Below, one piece after another: positions 21,766 to 27,899 of a stretch of DNA of 27,899 nt. This stretch comes from Peptoniphilaceae bacterium AM52-5BH (lineage in GTDB: Bacteria > Bacillota > Clostridia > Tissierellales > Peptoniphilaceae), in NCBI GenBank assembly GCA_027669155.1, contig JAQEDR010000026.1, forward strand, positions 1 through 27,899, in the 5' to 3' direction. Numbering within the stretch: position 1 is the stretch's first letter; each line of letters opens with the position of its first letter. Position numbers and translations under genes: made by a program. The notes below the pieces were generated by a model that was given only the letters and a program-made list of their open reading frames with translations, was not told where the DNA came from and searched no databases.

Positions 21766-22814
21766 TATCTTCTCCTTAATTTCTCGTCCATTTCTAACTC
21801 TTTTTGTTTGCCTTTGATGGCATCATTTCTCTCTTCATCTAGGGAATCCATCCAGTTTAGGGCCTTGGATGTACCTATGATAACACACTCTGTCGCATCA
21901 TCTGCGATTTTCGCTTCGATTTGAAGCTTTTCTGTAAGTCTTTGTCTAAGGCCTAGAGTGTAAGCTCCCCCGCCTGTAAGGATTATCTCCCTATCGTATA
22001 TATCAGATTGAAGCTCTGGTGGTGTTACTTCTAGTACTTTCTTCACCCCATTTATGATCAAATCAATCTCAGGCCTTATAGCATCGTAGATTTCTGCAAC
22101 TGGAAGGAAGATTTTCTGTGGAAGTCCGTTTGATATTGATCTTCCACTTACTTCTATGGATTGCTCACTTCCTACAAGTCCTGCTTCGATTTTAATCTCT
22201 TCGGATTTTGTATCCCCTATTAATATACCATATCTTTGTCTAATGTAGTCTTTTATTTTTTTATCAAAGGAAAGCCCTGCTGTATTAACAGATTTACTAG
22301 CTACTACTTGTCCCATAGATATTACCGCAATATCGCAAGTTCCTCCTCCGATATCTATCACAAGGCTTCCGCCTGGATCAGTTATATCGCATCCTGCCCC
22401 GATTGCTGCAGCTAATGGCTCTTCTATTAGATAGGTCCTGTGGCTTCCTGCGTTATCACTTGCCGCAAGGACTGCTCTTTTTTCAACCTGGCTTGATCTT
22501 GATGGAACGCAGATTAATAGGTCTGGTTTGAGCAAGGCTTTCTTAACTGCCTTATCCAAGAAATATTTTAGCATTCTCTCTGTAGCCTTGAAGTCAGAAA
22601 TCACCCCATCTTTCATAGGCATTATGGCCTTGATATTGCCGGGAGTTCTTCCTATAAGCTTTTTTGCCTCGCTACCTACTGCAAGTATTTCATCAGTCAA
22701 CACGTCTATCGCTATGACAGAAGGCTCTTCAAGTACTATTCCCTTGCCTGCGACATAAACTAGGACAGAAGCAGTTCCTAAATCTATCGCTATAGATCTT
22801 CTTAGTCTTGCCAT
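21765..22814 (-). CDS. mreB: MreB/Mbl-like actin homologue
   Basis: This 349-residue cytoskeletal protein belongs to the MreB group of the actin fold. Phosphate loop 1 is [18 protein letters not shown] at about 8-25; [57 protein letters not shown] (phosphate loop 2) and [19 protein letters not shown] (adenosine motif) follow in order. The start is short (MARLRRS) and lacks an obvious long amphipathic helix. It probably guides side-wall peptidoglycan synthesis. mreC, mreD and rodA are not adjacent; instead it lies between metK (nine bases upstream) and gpmA (one-base overlap), so it is expressed with metabolic genes. MreB versus Mbl cannot be decided here. Confidence 0.93.
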   Translation of the reverse strand: MARLRRSIAIDLGTASVLVYVAGKGIVLEEPSVIAIDVLTDEILAVGSEAKKLIGRTPGNIKAIMPMKDGVISDFKATERMLKYFLDKAVKKALLKPDLLICVPSRSSQVEKRAVLAASDNAGSHRTYLIEEPLAAAIGAGCDITDPGGSLVIDIGGGTCDIAVISMGQVVASKSVNTAGLSFDKKIKDYIRQRYGILIGDTKSEEIKIEAGLVGSEQSIEVSGRSISNGLPQKIFLPVAEIYDAIRPEIDLIINGVKKVLEVTPPELQSDIYDREIILTGGGAYTLGLRQRLTEKLQIEAKIADDATECVIIGTSKALNWMDSLDEERNDAIKGKQKELEMDEKLRRR

Positions 22815-22823
22815 ATTATCTCC

Positions 22824-23993
22824 CTAGTATTTCTTTAATTCATCAATCTTATCGACTCTTTCCCAAGTGAAGTCCTTATCATCTCTTCCAAAGTGACCGA
22901 AGGCTGCTGTCTTCTTATAGATTGGTCTTCTTAGGTCTAGTTTGTCTATTATAGCTTGTGGTCTAAAGTCAAAGTTTTCTTTTACAATCTCTAGAAGTTT
23001 CTCATCGTCATATTTTCCTGTGCCAAAGCTATCTACATAGATTGATAGGGGTCTTGCAACTCCTATAGCATAGGATAAGCCGATTTCTAACTTATCAGCA
23101 AGTCCTGCTGCAACCATGTTTTTGGCTGCATATCTTGCCATGTAGGCTGCAGATCTATCTACCTTTGTTGGATCTTTTCCTGAGAAGGCTCCTCCACCTG
23201 ACTTAGAGTATCCACCATAGGTATCTACTATTATTTTTCTTCCTGTAAGTCCGCTATCTCCCTTAGGTCCTCCGATTACAAACTTTCCAGTTGGGTTTAC
23301 GTAAATCTTAGTATCCTCATCCATTAGGGAAGAATCAATAACCTTATCGATTACTTCTCTTTTGATATCTTCTTTGATTTTTTCTAAAGATACGTCTGGG
23401 CTGTGTTGGGCTGAGATTACGATTGAGTCAATTCTTTTGAGTACTCCATCATCGTATTCTACGGTAACTTGGCTCTTTCCGTCTGGTCTTAGGTAAGAAA
23501 GGGTGCCGTCACGTCTAACATCACTTAGCTTTTTGGATAGCTTTTGGGCATAGACTACTGATAGAGGGAGATATTCATCACTTTCATTATCTGCATAACC
23601 AAATACCATCCCTTGATCTCCTGCCCCAATTTTATCGTAATCTTCGTGGCTTGTTTCATAATCTTGAGCTGAGTCTACTCCTTGGGCAATGTCTGATGAT
23701 TGCTCTATAAGAGAAGTTAGGACAGCTACATTTGAATAGTCAAAGCCTAGGCTTGGATCATCGTAGCCTATTTCTTTTATAGTATCTCTTACGATTTTTT
23801 CTATTGGTGCATAGGCTTCTGTTGAGATTTCTCCTACAACTAGGACAAGACCAGTTGTGGTTACTGTCTCACAGGCAACCCTTGAATTTTTATCTTGTTT
23901 TATACATTCATCTAAGATCGCATCAGAGATTTGATCGCATACCTTATCAGGATGTCCTTCTGTTACGGATTCACTTGTTATAAGTCTTTTCAT
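22824..23993 (-). CDS. metK: S-adenosylmethionine synthetase
   Basis: This 389-residue cytoplasmic enzyme makes SAM from methionine and ATP. Signature blocks include [20 protein letters not shown] at the start with the ATP-binding [25 protein letters not shown] at about 121-140, [20 protein letters not shown] and [20 protein letters not shown]. Length is normal for the family (about 390). The ATG overlaps the ispF stop codon (TAATG). No SAM riboswitch precedes it and it is in the middle of the operon, so it is not under separate S-box control here. Confidence 0.98.
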   Translation of the reverse strand: MKRLITSESVTEGHPDKVCDQISDAILDECIKQDKNSRVACETVTTTGLVLVVGEISTEAYAPIEKIVRDTIKEIGYDDPSLGFDYSNVAVLTSLIEQSSDIAQGVDSAQDYETSHEDYDKIGAGDQGMVFGYADNESDEYLPLSVVYAQKLSKKLSDVRRDGTLSYLRPDGKSQVTVEYDDGVLKRIDSIVISAQHSPDVSLEKIKEDIKREVIDKVIDSSLMDEDTKIYVNPTGKFVIGGPKGDSGLTGRKIIVDTYGGYSKSGGGAFSGKDPTKVDRSAAYMARYAAKNMVAAGLADKLEIGLSYAIGVARPLSIYVDSFGTGKYDDEKLLEIVKENFDFRPQAIIDKLDLRRPIYKKTAAFGHFGRDDKDFTWERVDKIDELKKY

Positions 23994-24469
23994 TATTTCC
24001 TTCTTTCTAAAAGAACTACTGCGCGAGCCTCAATTCCTTCGCCCCTGCCAGTAAAGCCGAGCTTTTCGCTTGTTGAAGCCTTGACGCTAATATTATCAAT
24101 ATCAGTTTTTAAATGTTTTGCCAAAATCTTCCTGATGTCTTCTCTAATTGGGGCAATTTTAGGCCTCTCGCAGATTGTTACTGTATCGAGATTTCCAATT
24201 CTGTATCCTTCTTCTTCCATAAGGGCTACTACCTTATCCAAAAGCTCTATAGAATAAATATCCTTGTAGGCCGGATCTGTATCTGGAAATAAATTTCCTA
24301 TATCAGGCTTAGCGAGAGCTCCTAGGATGGCATCCATTATAGCATGGGTTAGTACATCTGCATCAGAATGACCCAAAAGGCCAAGTTTGTAATCAACCTT
24401 GACTCCTCCTAGGTATAAGTCTCTTCCCTCAACTAGTTTGTGAACATCATATCCAATTCCTATTCTCAT
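23993..24469 (-). CDS. ispF: 2-C-methyl-D-erythritol 2,4-cyclodiphosphate synthase
   Basis: This 158-residue enzyme of the MEP isoprenoid pathway forms the cyclodiphosphate in a homotrimer with active sites between subunits. [20 protein letters not shown] gives metal ligands Asp8 and His10; [20 protein letters not shown] gives the next His. [15 protein letters not shown] and [20 protein letters not shown] complete the signature. Length is typical. It overlaps both neighbours, ispD and metK, by one base (TAATG), indicating translational coupling. Confidence 0.98.
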   Translation of the reverse strand: MRIGIGYDVHKLVEGRDLYLGGVKVDYKLGLLGHSDADVLTHAIMDAILGALAKPDIGNLFPDTDPAYKDIYSIELLDKVVALMEEEGYRIGNLDTVTICERPKIAPIREDIRKILAKHLKTDIDNISVKASTSEKLGFTGRGEGIEARAVVLLERRK

Positions 24470-25173
24470 TATACGTCCTTTTCCTTTTGAAGATACGCAT
24501 TTGCAAAAATAATATCTTCTTGGGTTGTTATCTTTATATTTGAATATTCTCCATGAACTACCTTGACCTTCTCATCCCTATCGAAGAACTCAAATAGCTG
24601 TGAGTCATCTGTTACCTTAAATTCGCTATCAAGATATTTTTCATACATGGTGAATATAAGCTTTTTATCAAAGGCTTGGGGAGTTTGGATGTTGTAGACA
24701 TAGTCCCTGTTAGGAGTGAAGTCTACGTACATATCATCATCGATAATCTTTACTGTATCCTTTGACTTGGTAGCTGTAATTACCGCCTTGTTTTTCCTTA
24801 GAGCATTGATAGTCTTTAAAAAAAGTTCTTCGCTTGCAAAAGGTCTTACCCCATCATGAGTTAAGACCAATTCGCTTTTTGGATCAAGTGCTTTCAGACC
24901 TTCAAATGTTGAAAGCTCCCTGGTTGTGCTACCATATACATATCTTATATTTTCATCATATTTTTCTAAAATATCTTTTATTATATCCTCGTCATCTTTT
25001 CTTATGACAAGTATTATCTCATCTATCTCTTTAATTTTACTTACAGTATCTAGGGTAATCTCTAGGACTTTTCTTCCTCCTACTTCTATGTAGGGCTTAT
25101 TTATCTTTGATCTCATCCTAAGTCCTGAGCCTGCTGCTGTAATTATTGCAGATAAAAACTTCCCATCAATCAT
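24469..25173 (-). CDS. ispD: 2-C-methyl-D-erythritol 4-phosphate cytidylyltransferase
   Basis: This 234-residue MEP-pathway enzyme transfers CMP to methylerythritol phosphate. The N-terminal nucleotide loop is AIITAAGSGLRMRSKINKPY, with VLTHDGVRPFASEELF at about 103-118 for CTP/metal binding, KSKDTVKIID, NIQTPQAFDKKLI and VTDDSQLFE. Length and motifs match IspD rather than the related ribitol enzyme TarI, and the ispF gene immediately after it supports this. It overlaps the end of the yacL-like gene by eight bases. Confidence 0.96.
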   Translation of the reverse strand: MIDGKFLSAIITAAGSGLRMRSKINKPYIEVGGRKVLEITLDTVSKIKEIDEIILVIRKDDEDIIKDILEKYDENIRYVYGSTTRELSTFEGLKALDPKSELVLTHDGVRPFASEELFLKTINALRKNKAVITATKSKDTVKIIDDDMYVDFTPNRDYVYNIQTPQAFDKKLIFTMYEKYLDSEFKVTDDSQLFEFFDRDEKVKVVHGEYSNIKITTQEDIIFANAYLQKEKDV

Positions 25174-26269
25174 TCTTATGCCTTACAAATATCATTCTTC
25201 CAGCGGATGTCTGAAGTACAGAGGTAACTTTAGCATCGATAGTCTGATCGATATACTTTATTCCGTCTTCAACAACAACCATAGTTCCATCGTCTAGGTA
25301 GCCTACTCCTTGGTTTTTGCCCTTACCTTCCTTGATTACATCAATTCTCATAATCTCTCCAGGAATTACTACAGGCTTTAGGGCATTTGCCAAGTCATTT
25401 ATATTTAATATAGGAATTCCCTGTACATCAGCTACCTTGTTTAGATTGTAGTCATTAGTAAAGACCTTGCCGTTTAAGTCCATCGCAAGCTTTAAAAGCT
25501 TTGAATCTACCTCTTTTATGTCTTTATAGTCTTTGTTTATGACTTTTAACTTGATCTTGTTATTTTCCTTTATTTTATTTATAGTATCAAGGCCCCTTCT
25601 TCCCCTCTCTCTTTTAAGATCATCTGGGGAGTCGGCTATGTGTTGGAGCTCTTCTAGAACAAACTCACTTACTATAAGTTCTCCTTCAAGGAAGTCCGTT
25701 TCTATAATATCTAGAATTCTTCCATCTATTATAACTGATGTATCGAGAATTTTAGGGCTTGCTGTACGTTTATTTCTCTCAAAGATAAAGGATTTGTTAT
25801 CTTTAGTATCCTTATTTTCTTTTTTCTGAAATATTCCTAAGATATCTTCAGTATTATTCGATGCAACTCTCCATCCCAAATATCCTAAACCTATATATAA
25901 TAAAATAGATAATAGCACAAAAATTAAATTTCCTACGTAAGGAATGGTTAGTTCGGTTAGGGGGTGGGTCACCAAGGCTGCTATCAAAAATCCTAATATA
26001 GCTCCTACAATTCCAACAATCAGCTTGTTTGCCGGGACTTTCTTCAAGTTTTCTTCAAATAGGTTAAAGCCTTCTGAAAATTTACCTGAAAATTTGTCAG
26101 TCAGCATATAAAAAACTAATGCTCCCAATAAAGCTGCAGCAATATGAGCAAAAATCTTTACAAAGCCGGCGCCTGGTAAAAAATCCGTGCCGGCATTTAT
26201 AAGTCTTAAAATCACAATGCCAAGAACAGCTCCGATTATTGAAAGCACTAATCGAATTATTCTTTTCAT
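25166..26269 (-). CDS. PIN/TRAM domain membrane protein (YacL-like)
   Basis: This 367-residue protein has four hydrophobic segments (about 3-22, 38-57, 83-101, 111-133), then a PIN nuclease fold (about 174-290) and a C-terminal TRAM domain (about 305-362). The PIN acidic residues are visible: Asp176 and Asp182 in ILDTSVIIDGRILDII, Glu in VSEFVLEELQHIADS, and Asp in VFTNDYNLNKVADV. The order matches B. subtilis YacL, whose exact RNA target is unknown. It probably anchors an RNase-like domain at the membrane. The carD gene lies 10 bases upstream and ispD overlaps by eight bases, the conserved order in Firmicutes (yacL before ispD). Confidence 0.93.
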   Translation of the reverse strand: MKRIIRLVLSIIGAVLGIVILRLINAGTDFLPGAGFVKIFAHIAAALLGALVFYMLTDKFSGKFSEGFNLFEENLKKVPANKLIVGIVGAILGFLIAALVTHPLTELTIPYVGNLIFVLLSILLYIGLGYLGWRVASNNTEDILGIFQKKENKDTKDNKSFIFERNKRTASPKILDTSVIIDGRILDIIETDFLEGELIVSEFVLEELQHIADSPDDLKRERGRRGLDTINKIKENNKIKLKVINKDYKDIKEVDSKLLKLAMDLNGKVFTNDYNLNKVADVQGIPILNINDLANALKPVVIPGEIMRIDVIKEGKGKNQGVGYLDDGTMVVVEDGIKYIDQTIDAKVTSVLQTSAGRMIFVRHKND

Positions 26270-26279
26270 TTGCTTCTCC

Positions 26280-26759
26280 TTAGAGCCCTATAGACTCGTC
26301 TATCATCGCTTCCGCTTCTTCTTTTTTTAGAGAACCTGCCATCACTAGCTCGCTTGCAAGAATCCTCCTAGACCTGTTTAAAAGTTTCTTTTCTGTAGTA
26401 GAAAGTCCCTTATCATTATCAAGGATAGCGAGATTTCTTACCATCTTGGCTATCTCGAAAACATCTCCAGTCTTTAGAATTTCTTGGTTTTGTCTATATC
26501 TTACAGTCCAATTGTTACTCATATCACTAGGGTCGTCATCTAGGATTTTAAGCACCTTATCTCCTTCTTCCTTAGTGATAACTTCTCTTATGTTCATCTC
26601 ATTGATTTTGCTTGTAGGTATTGAAATATCCATATCTCCTATTGGCATCTTTAGGATGAAATAATCCTTCACCTCTCCCAAAAATTCCTTTTTTTCAATT
26701 GAGTCTATGGTACCTGCCCCATGCATTGGGTATACGATCTTATCGCCGATTTTAAACAT
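26280..26759 (-). CDS. CarD-family transcription regulator (CdnL-like)
   Basis: This 159-residue protein binds the RNA polymerase beta subunit and stabilises open complexes. The N-terminal Tudor-like RID domain is FKIGDKIVYPMHGAGTIDSI then YFILKMPIGDMDISIPTSKI (about 1-55). The helical C-terminal DNA-binding half begins at about 75, with NWTVRYRQNQEILKTGDVFE. Length fits CdnL rather than the longer CarD of myxobacteria. The ATG follows AGGAGG. It leads the operon and so may tune expression of the metabolic genes behind it. Two promoters lie upstream. Confidence 0.94.
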   Translation of the reverse strand: MFKIGDKIVYPMHGAGTIDSIEKKEFLGEVKDYFILKMPIGDMDISIPTSKINEMNIREVITKEEGDKVLKILDDDPSDMSNNWTVRYRQNQEILKTGDVFEIAKMVRNLAILDNDKGLSTTEKKLLNRSRRILASELVMAGSLKKEEAEAMIDESIGL

Positions 26760-26784
26760 TTTTACCTCCTAGGTCCTCTATTAT

Positions 26785-26813
26785 ATTATAACCTATTTGG
26801 CCACTTTAGTAAA
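26785..26813 (-). promoter_or_regulatory. Proximal promoter of the carD-gpmA operon
   Basis: TTTACT (26813-26808) and a perfect TATAAT (26790-26785) are 17 bases apart on the minus strand, 26 bases before the carD ATG. A second TATAAT follows five bases later at 26785-26780. Confidence 0.6.
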
Positions 26814-26826
26814 TGTTAGACAAAAC

Positions 26827-26855
26827 AGTATATCACAATTACCTAGCTAATTCAA
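26827..26855 (-). promoter_or_regulatory. Distal promoter of the carD-gpmA operon
   Basis: TTGAAT (26855-26850) and TATACT (26832-26827) are 17 bases apart, with a TG one base before the -10 (extended -10). The -35 includes the stop codon of the lipid-kinase gene. This is the better of the two carD promoters. Confidence 0.7.
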
Positions 26856-27751
26856 TCTTTTAAGCCATTTTTTATGCTAATTCTCTTATTTAAAATCTCG
26901 ATTTTCGCATCGGTACTTGAGCCGCCGTATTCTCCATCCAAGGACCATGATACTTCCCTATCAGTCACAACCCTAAAGGACTTGCCTTGGCGCATTATTA
27001 CCATTTCATTTTCCTTCTTGTTTGTAAGGGCATTTATGATTTTATTAATCTCTGCCATGTTATTTGGCTTTTTAATCATGGTAAGCTCAAATATCCCATC
27101 ATCAAGACCTACATTATCTCCCAAAATATTTGTAAAGCCACCCACAGAGTAGGAGTTGGTAACCATAAAGTGAACGAATTCTCCTTCGATCTCATCTCCG
27201 TCAAACTCCACCTTTACATTATTTGCTTCCATAGTTTGAAATGGTAGTGCCTTTTTTAGTCCTTCAAAAACATAAGCACTCCTGCCGAATATATTTTTGA
27301 GGTCTTGATCTGTATTAAAAGATATATCTGATAAGGTGCCAAAGGCTGCCACATAGACAAAATACTTATCGTCAATTTGACCTACATCTATATCCTTGAT
27401 TTTGTCACTTATTGCAAGCTTACTAGCTTCTTTAATATCTAGAGGAATGTTAAGAGACTTGGCAAAATCATTGGTAGATCCTGTCGGAATATAGGAAAAT
27501 CTAGGACTAATCCCTGCCTTAACAGCACCAGATATTGCTTCATCAAGGGTTCCATCTCCGCCTGATACTACAATTCTTTCAAACTTATGGCCGATTTCAC
27601 CTACAATTTTCCTGCAATCGCCACTTTCTTGGGTTGCATATATTGTTACAAGGTATCCATTTTTACTAAAATAGTCCACTATCCAACTTATGTATTCGCC
27701 TATGGTCTGCTGACCTGAGTTAGGATTATATACAAATAATAATTCCTTCAT
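26852..27751 (-). CDS. YegS/DgkB-family lipid kinase
   Basis: This 299-residue kinase probably phosphorylates diacylglycerol, recycling it into phospholipid synthesis. The N-terminal ATP-binding half has LLFVYNPNSGQQTIGEYISW, the nucleotide loop VVSGGDGTLDEAISG (SGGDGTLDE at 63-71) and YIPTGSTNDFAKSLNIP (89-105). The C-terminal beta-sandwich has FGRSAYVFEGLKKALPF and NSYSVGGFTNILGDNVGLDDG. Length fits the DgkB/YegS family (about 300). There are no membrane segments, so it acts at the inner face of the membrane. AAGGAG precedes the ATG. Undecaprenol or another lipid could also be its substrate; the family cannot be split by sequence alone. No obvious terminator separates it from carD. Confidence 0.93.
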   Translation of the reverse strand: MKELLFVYNPNSGQQTIGEYISWIVDYFSKNGYLVTIYATQESGDCRKIVGEIGHKFERIVVSGGDGTLDEAISGAVKAGISPRFSYIPTGSTNDFAKSLNIPLDIKEASKLAISDKIKDIDVGQIDDKYFVYVAAFGTLSDISFNTDQDLKNIFGRSAYVFEGLKKALPFQTMEANNVKVEFDGDEIEGEFVHFMVTNSYSVGGFTNILGDNVGLDDGIFELTMIKKPNNMAEINKIINALTNKKENEMVIMRQGKSFRVVTDREVSWSLDGEYGGSSTDAKIEILNKRISIKNGLKD

Positions 27752-27871
27752 TTTTATCTCCTTAGATACAATTAATCTTAAGGATAATCTTACTTTCTTT
27801 TAGCTATTTTTAAAGCTTATTCATCTCAATTATTAGTTTATGGCAAAAAAACCTGCTAACAAAAGTCAAGG

Positions 27872-27899
27872 AGAAAAGTAAAATTAATTTTGCTTTTCT
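27872..27899. repeat. 14-base palindrome at the right edge of the window
   Basis: AGAAAAGTAAAATT (27872-27885) and AATTTTGCTTTTCT (27886-27899) are inverted copies with one T-G pair and no spacer. It lies upstream of the lipid-kinase gene. It could be a plus-strand terminator whose T-run is cut off by the window end, or the end of a transcript from the right; the missing flank decides. Confidence 0.45.

Noticed and set aside
27840..27881. Plus-strand 13-codon frame MAKKPANKSQGEK
   Set aside because: No ribosome-binding site, very short, and it lies within the leader of the lipid-kinase gene on the other strand.
1..27899. CRISPR array, tRNA or rRNA genes, prophage or conjugation genes, toxin-antitoxin pairs
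   Set aside because: I saw no regular repeats with spacers, no tRNA cloverleaf and no such gene families in either strand.

Overview
The window is AT-rich DNA with densely packed genes, and every product I recognise is a Firmicutes protein. Amino-acid-fermenter enzymes, the xpaC-telA pair, a CarD-YacL-IspD-IspF cluster and codon use suggest an anaerobic Gram-positive coccus of the Anaerococcus/Peptoniphilus type. That placement is inferred from protein resemblance; no rRNA or other taxonomic marker is present. Apart from one insertion sequence it reads as core chromosome, and no gene-free stretch exceeds 300 bases.

Layout. (1) 1-1402: one end of an IS3-family (IS150-like) element, orfA plus an orfB that runs off the left edge. 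(2) 1420-4534, minus: a mannose-type PTS operon (IIAB, IIC, IID, ManO/DUF956). The IIC frame carries an in-frame stop 17 codons before its apparent natural end, and the IS lies 17 bases beyond the last stop codon. (3) 4611-5597, minus: a Gfo/Idh/MocA oxidoreductase with a good promoter, divergent from (4) 5762-11214, plus: an M16C metallopeptidase, then an XpaC-TelA-small protein operon whose third product looks like a free-standing piece of the fatty-acid kinase FakA. (5) 11270-13448, minus: an LCP-family cell-wall ligase and type 2 IPP isomerase, ending at a terminator shared with the plus-strand operon. (6) 13579-14850, minus: glutamate dehydrogenase with its own promoter and terminator. 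(7) 14961-19237, minus: tsaE-tsaB-rimI-tsaD (t6A tRNA modification), a small membrane protein and an S41-like lipoprotein, all overlapping or nearly so. (8) 19274-20155, minus: ribU under an FMN riboswitch. (9) 20164-20823, minus: an orphan response regulator with a degenerate receiver and palindromes upstream. (10) 21076-26759, minus: a seven-gene operon carD-yacL-ispD-ispF-metK-mreB-gpmA. (11) 26852-27751, minus: a YegS/DgkB-type lipid kinase.

How they fit together. The window combines sugar uptake, glycolysis (gpmA), glutamate catabolism, isoprenoid synthesis by the MEP route (ispD, ispF, fni), SAM synthesis, tRNA t6A modification, riboflavin uptake, and envelope functions (LCP, MreB, lipid kinase). 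I see no convincing new defence, secretion or metabolic system. The points most worth following up are the truncated IIC tail, the IS that seems to sit inside the man terminator, the FakA-like mini-protein with xpaC-telA, and the orphan regulator with its palindromes.
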